Source: Cyclobacteriaceae bacterium (lineage in GTDB: Bacteria; Bacteroidota; Bacteroidia; Cytophagales; Cyclobacteriaceae). Taken from it: a stretch of 6,732 nucleotides of DNA. Location of the stretch: contig JAIENH010000798.1 in the NCBI GenBank assembly GCA_019751475.1, forward strand, positions 1 to 6,732. The letters run 5' to 3'. The notes beneath the pieces are model-generated. The model was not told the DNA's origin. It was given only the letters and a program-made list of their open reading frames with translations, and did not search any database. Below, in pieces: positions 6,267-6,732 of this stretch. How positions within the stretch are numbered: position 1 is the first letter of the stretch; each line of letters opens with the position of its first letter. A program made the position numbers and the translations under genes.

Positions 6267-6732
6267 GTGCGTAGATTATTAGTTTTGTATTCGGAAGTAA
6301 TGCCTTACACGGTATCGTGCCTTCGATCGATGGTTACTTCTTTTAATGTGGAAATAGTAGTTGTAAGATGGGATGAAAAAGTGCTTACCCCGTATGTCCC
6401 TCCTGAAGTTACTGGTGTTCGTTACTATTTAAGATCAAAGTTGAATGACGCTGCGCTACGAGAGTTGCTTGGAGAATCGAAACCAGACTTAGTTTTTGTT
6501 AGTGGATGGATGGATGGTGGATATCTCCGAATTTGCAAATTGGCGAAAAAAAGAAAGATTACGGTTATTACTAGTGCTGATAGTCATTGGATAGGAACAT
6601 GGAAGCAGGTAATTGGGGCGATTTATGCCCGGTTATTCTTTTCAAAATACTTTGACTACATCATGGTGCCAGGGGCAATGCAGTTTGAATTTGCAAAAAA
6701 AATCGGCTTTAGAACTTCTCAAATTATCTTTA
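6267..6732 (+). CDS. Probable GT-B glycosyltransferase, N-terminal part (3' end outside window)
   Basis: An open frame of 155 codons runs from GTG at 6267 to the right edge without a stop. It starts (M)RRLLVLYSEVMPYTVSCL, a hydrophobic first strand as in GT-B enzymes. Then follow NVEIVVVRWDEK, PDLVFVSGWMDGGYLR, KITVITSADSHWIGTWKQ, an aromatic helix AIYARLFFSKYFDYIMVPG, and a segment QFEFAKKIGF. The order matches the N-terminal domain of GT4-like transferases: a strand-rich start, a D-L-V-F-V-S-G-W strand, an acceptor-side loop, and the V-P-G strand before the linker. The donor-binding EX7E domain would lie beyond the window, so the family is inferred. GTG 6267 is chosen over the in-frame ATG at 6300 because the latter would remove the first beta strand. 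It follows the GT4 stop by 14 bp, has no Shine-Dalgarno sequence, and probably continues the operon. Confidence 0.75.
   Translation, partial: MRRLLVLYSEVMPYTVSCLRSMVTSFNVEIVVVRWDEKVLTPYVPPEVTGVRYYLRSKLNDAALRELLGESKPDLVFVSGWMDGGYLRICKLAKKRKITVITSADSHWIGTWKQVIGAIYARLFFSKYFDYIMVPGAMQFEFAKKIGFRTSQIIF

Noticed and set aside
6504..6517. GGAT tetranucleotide repeat (three and a half units) in the last gene
   Set aside because: It has too few units for a convincing phase-variation tract and encodes a plausible stretch of the protein (GWMDGG).

Overview
The window lies wholly inside a surface-polysaccharide or glycolipid biosynthesis locus. All eight genes are on the + strand and packed head to tail. 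Two are cut by the window edges. Gaps are 14 to 64 bp and two gene pairs overlap (17 bp and 4 bp), so the block reads as part of one long operon. No terminator, RNA gene, insertion sequence or CRISPR array is visible, and no stretch over 300 bp lacks a gene.

Organism: the DNA is AT-rich. Almost no gene has a purine-rich Shine-Dalgarno sequence at normal spacing, and starts are instead preceded by A/T-rich DNA. That pattern, plus the style of the glycosyltransferases (especially the one at 5284-6252), suggests a member of the Bacteroidota. This is an inference from composition and family resemblance, not from a marker gene.

Layout: (1) 2-385, C-terminal part of an FkbM-type methyltransferase. 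(2) 422-1285, class I SAM methyltransferase with an N-terminal four-cysteine zinc-ribbon-like element. (3) 1315-2268, GT-A (family 2-like) glycosyltransferase. (4) 2333-3478, integral-membrane acyltransferase-3 (O-acetyltransferase type) with a probable TTG start. (5) 3505-4575, CgeB-like GT-B glycosyltransferase. (6) 4559-5287, second class I SAM methyltransferase, overlapping (5). (7) 5284-6252, GT4 glycosyltransferase with a GTG start overlapping (6). (8) 6267 to the right edge, N-terminal part of another probable GT-B glycosyltransferase with a GTG start.

How they may work together: four glycosyltransferases would add sugars one by one to a lipid-linked glycan. Three methyltransferases and one membrane acyltransferase would decorate it with methyl and acyl (probably acetyl) groups. 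No nucleotide-sugar synthesis, flippase, polymerase or export gene is in the window, so the glycan type (O-antigen, capsule, exopolysaccharide or glycolipid) cannot be decided. I see no clear undescribed system. The most checkable oddities are the non-ATG start with an in-frame 12-bp repeat in the acyltransferase, its T9 tract, and the overlapping GT-methyltransferase-GT block.
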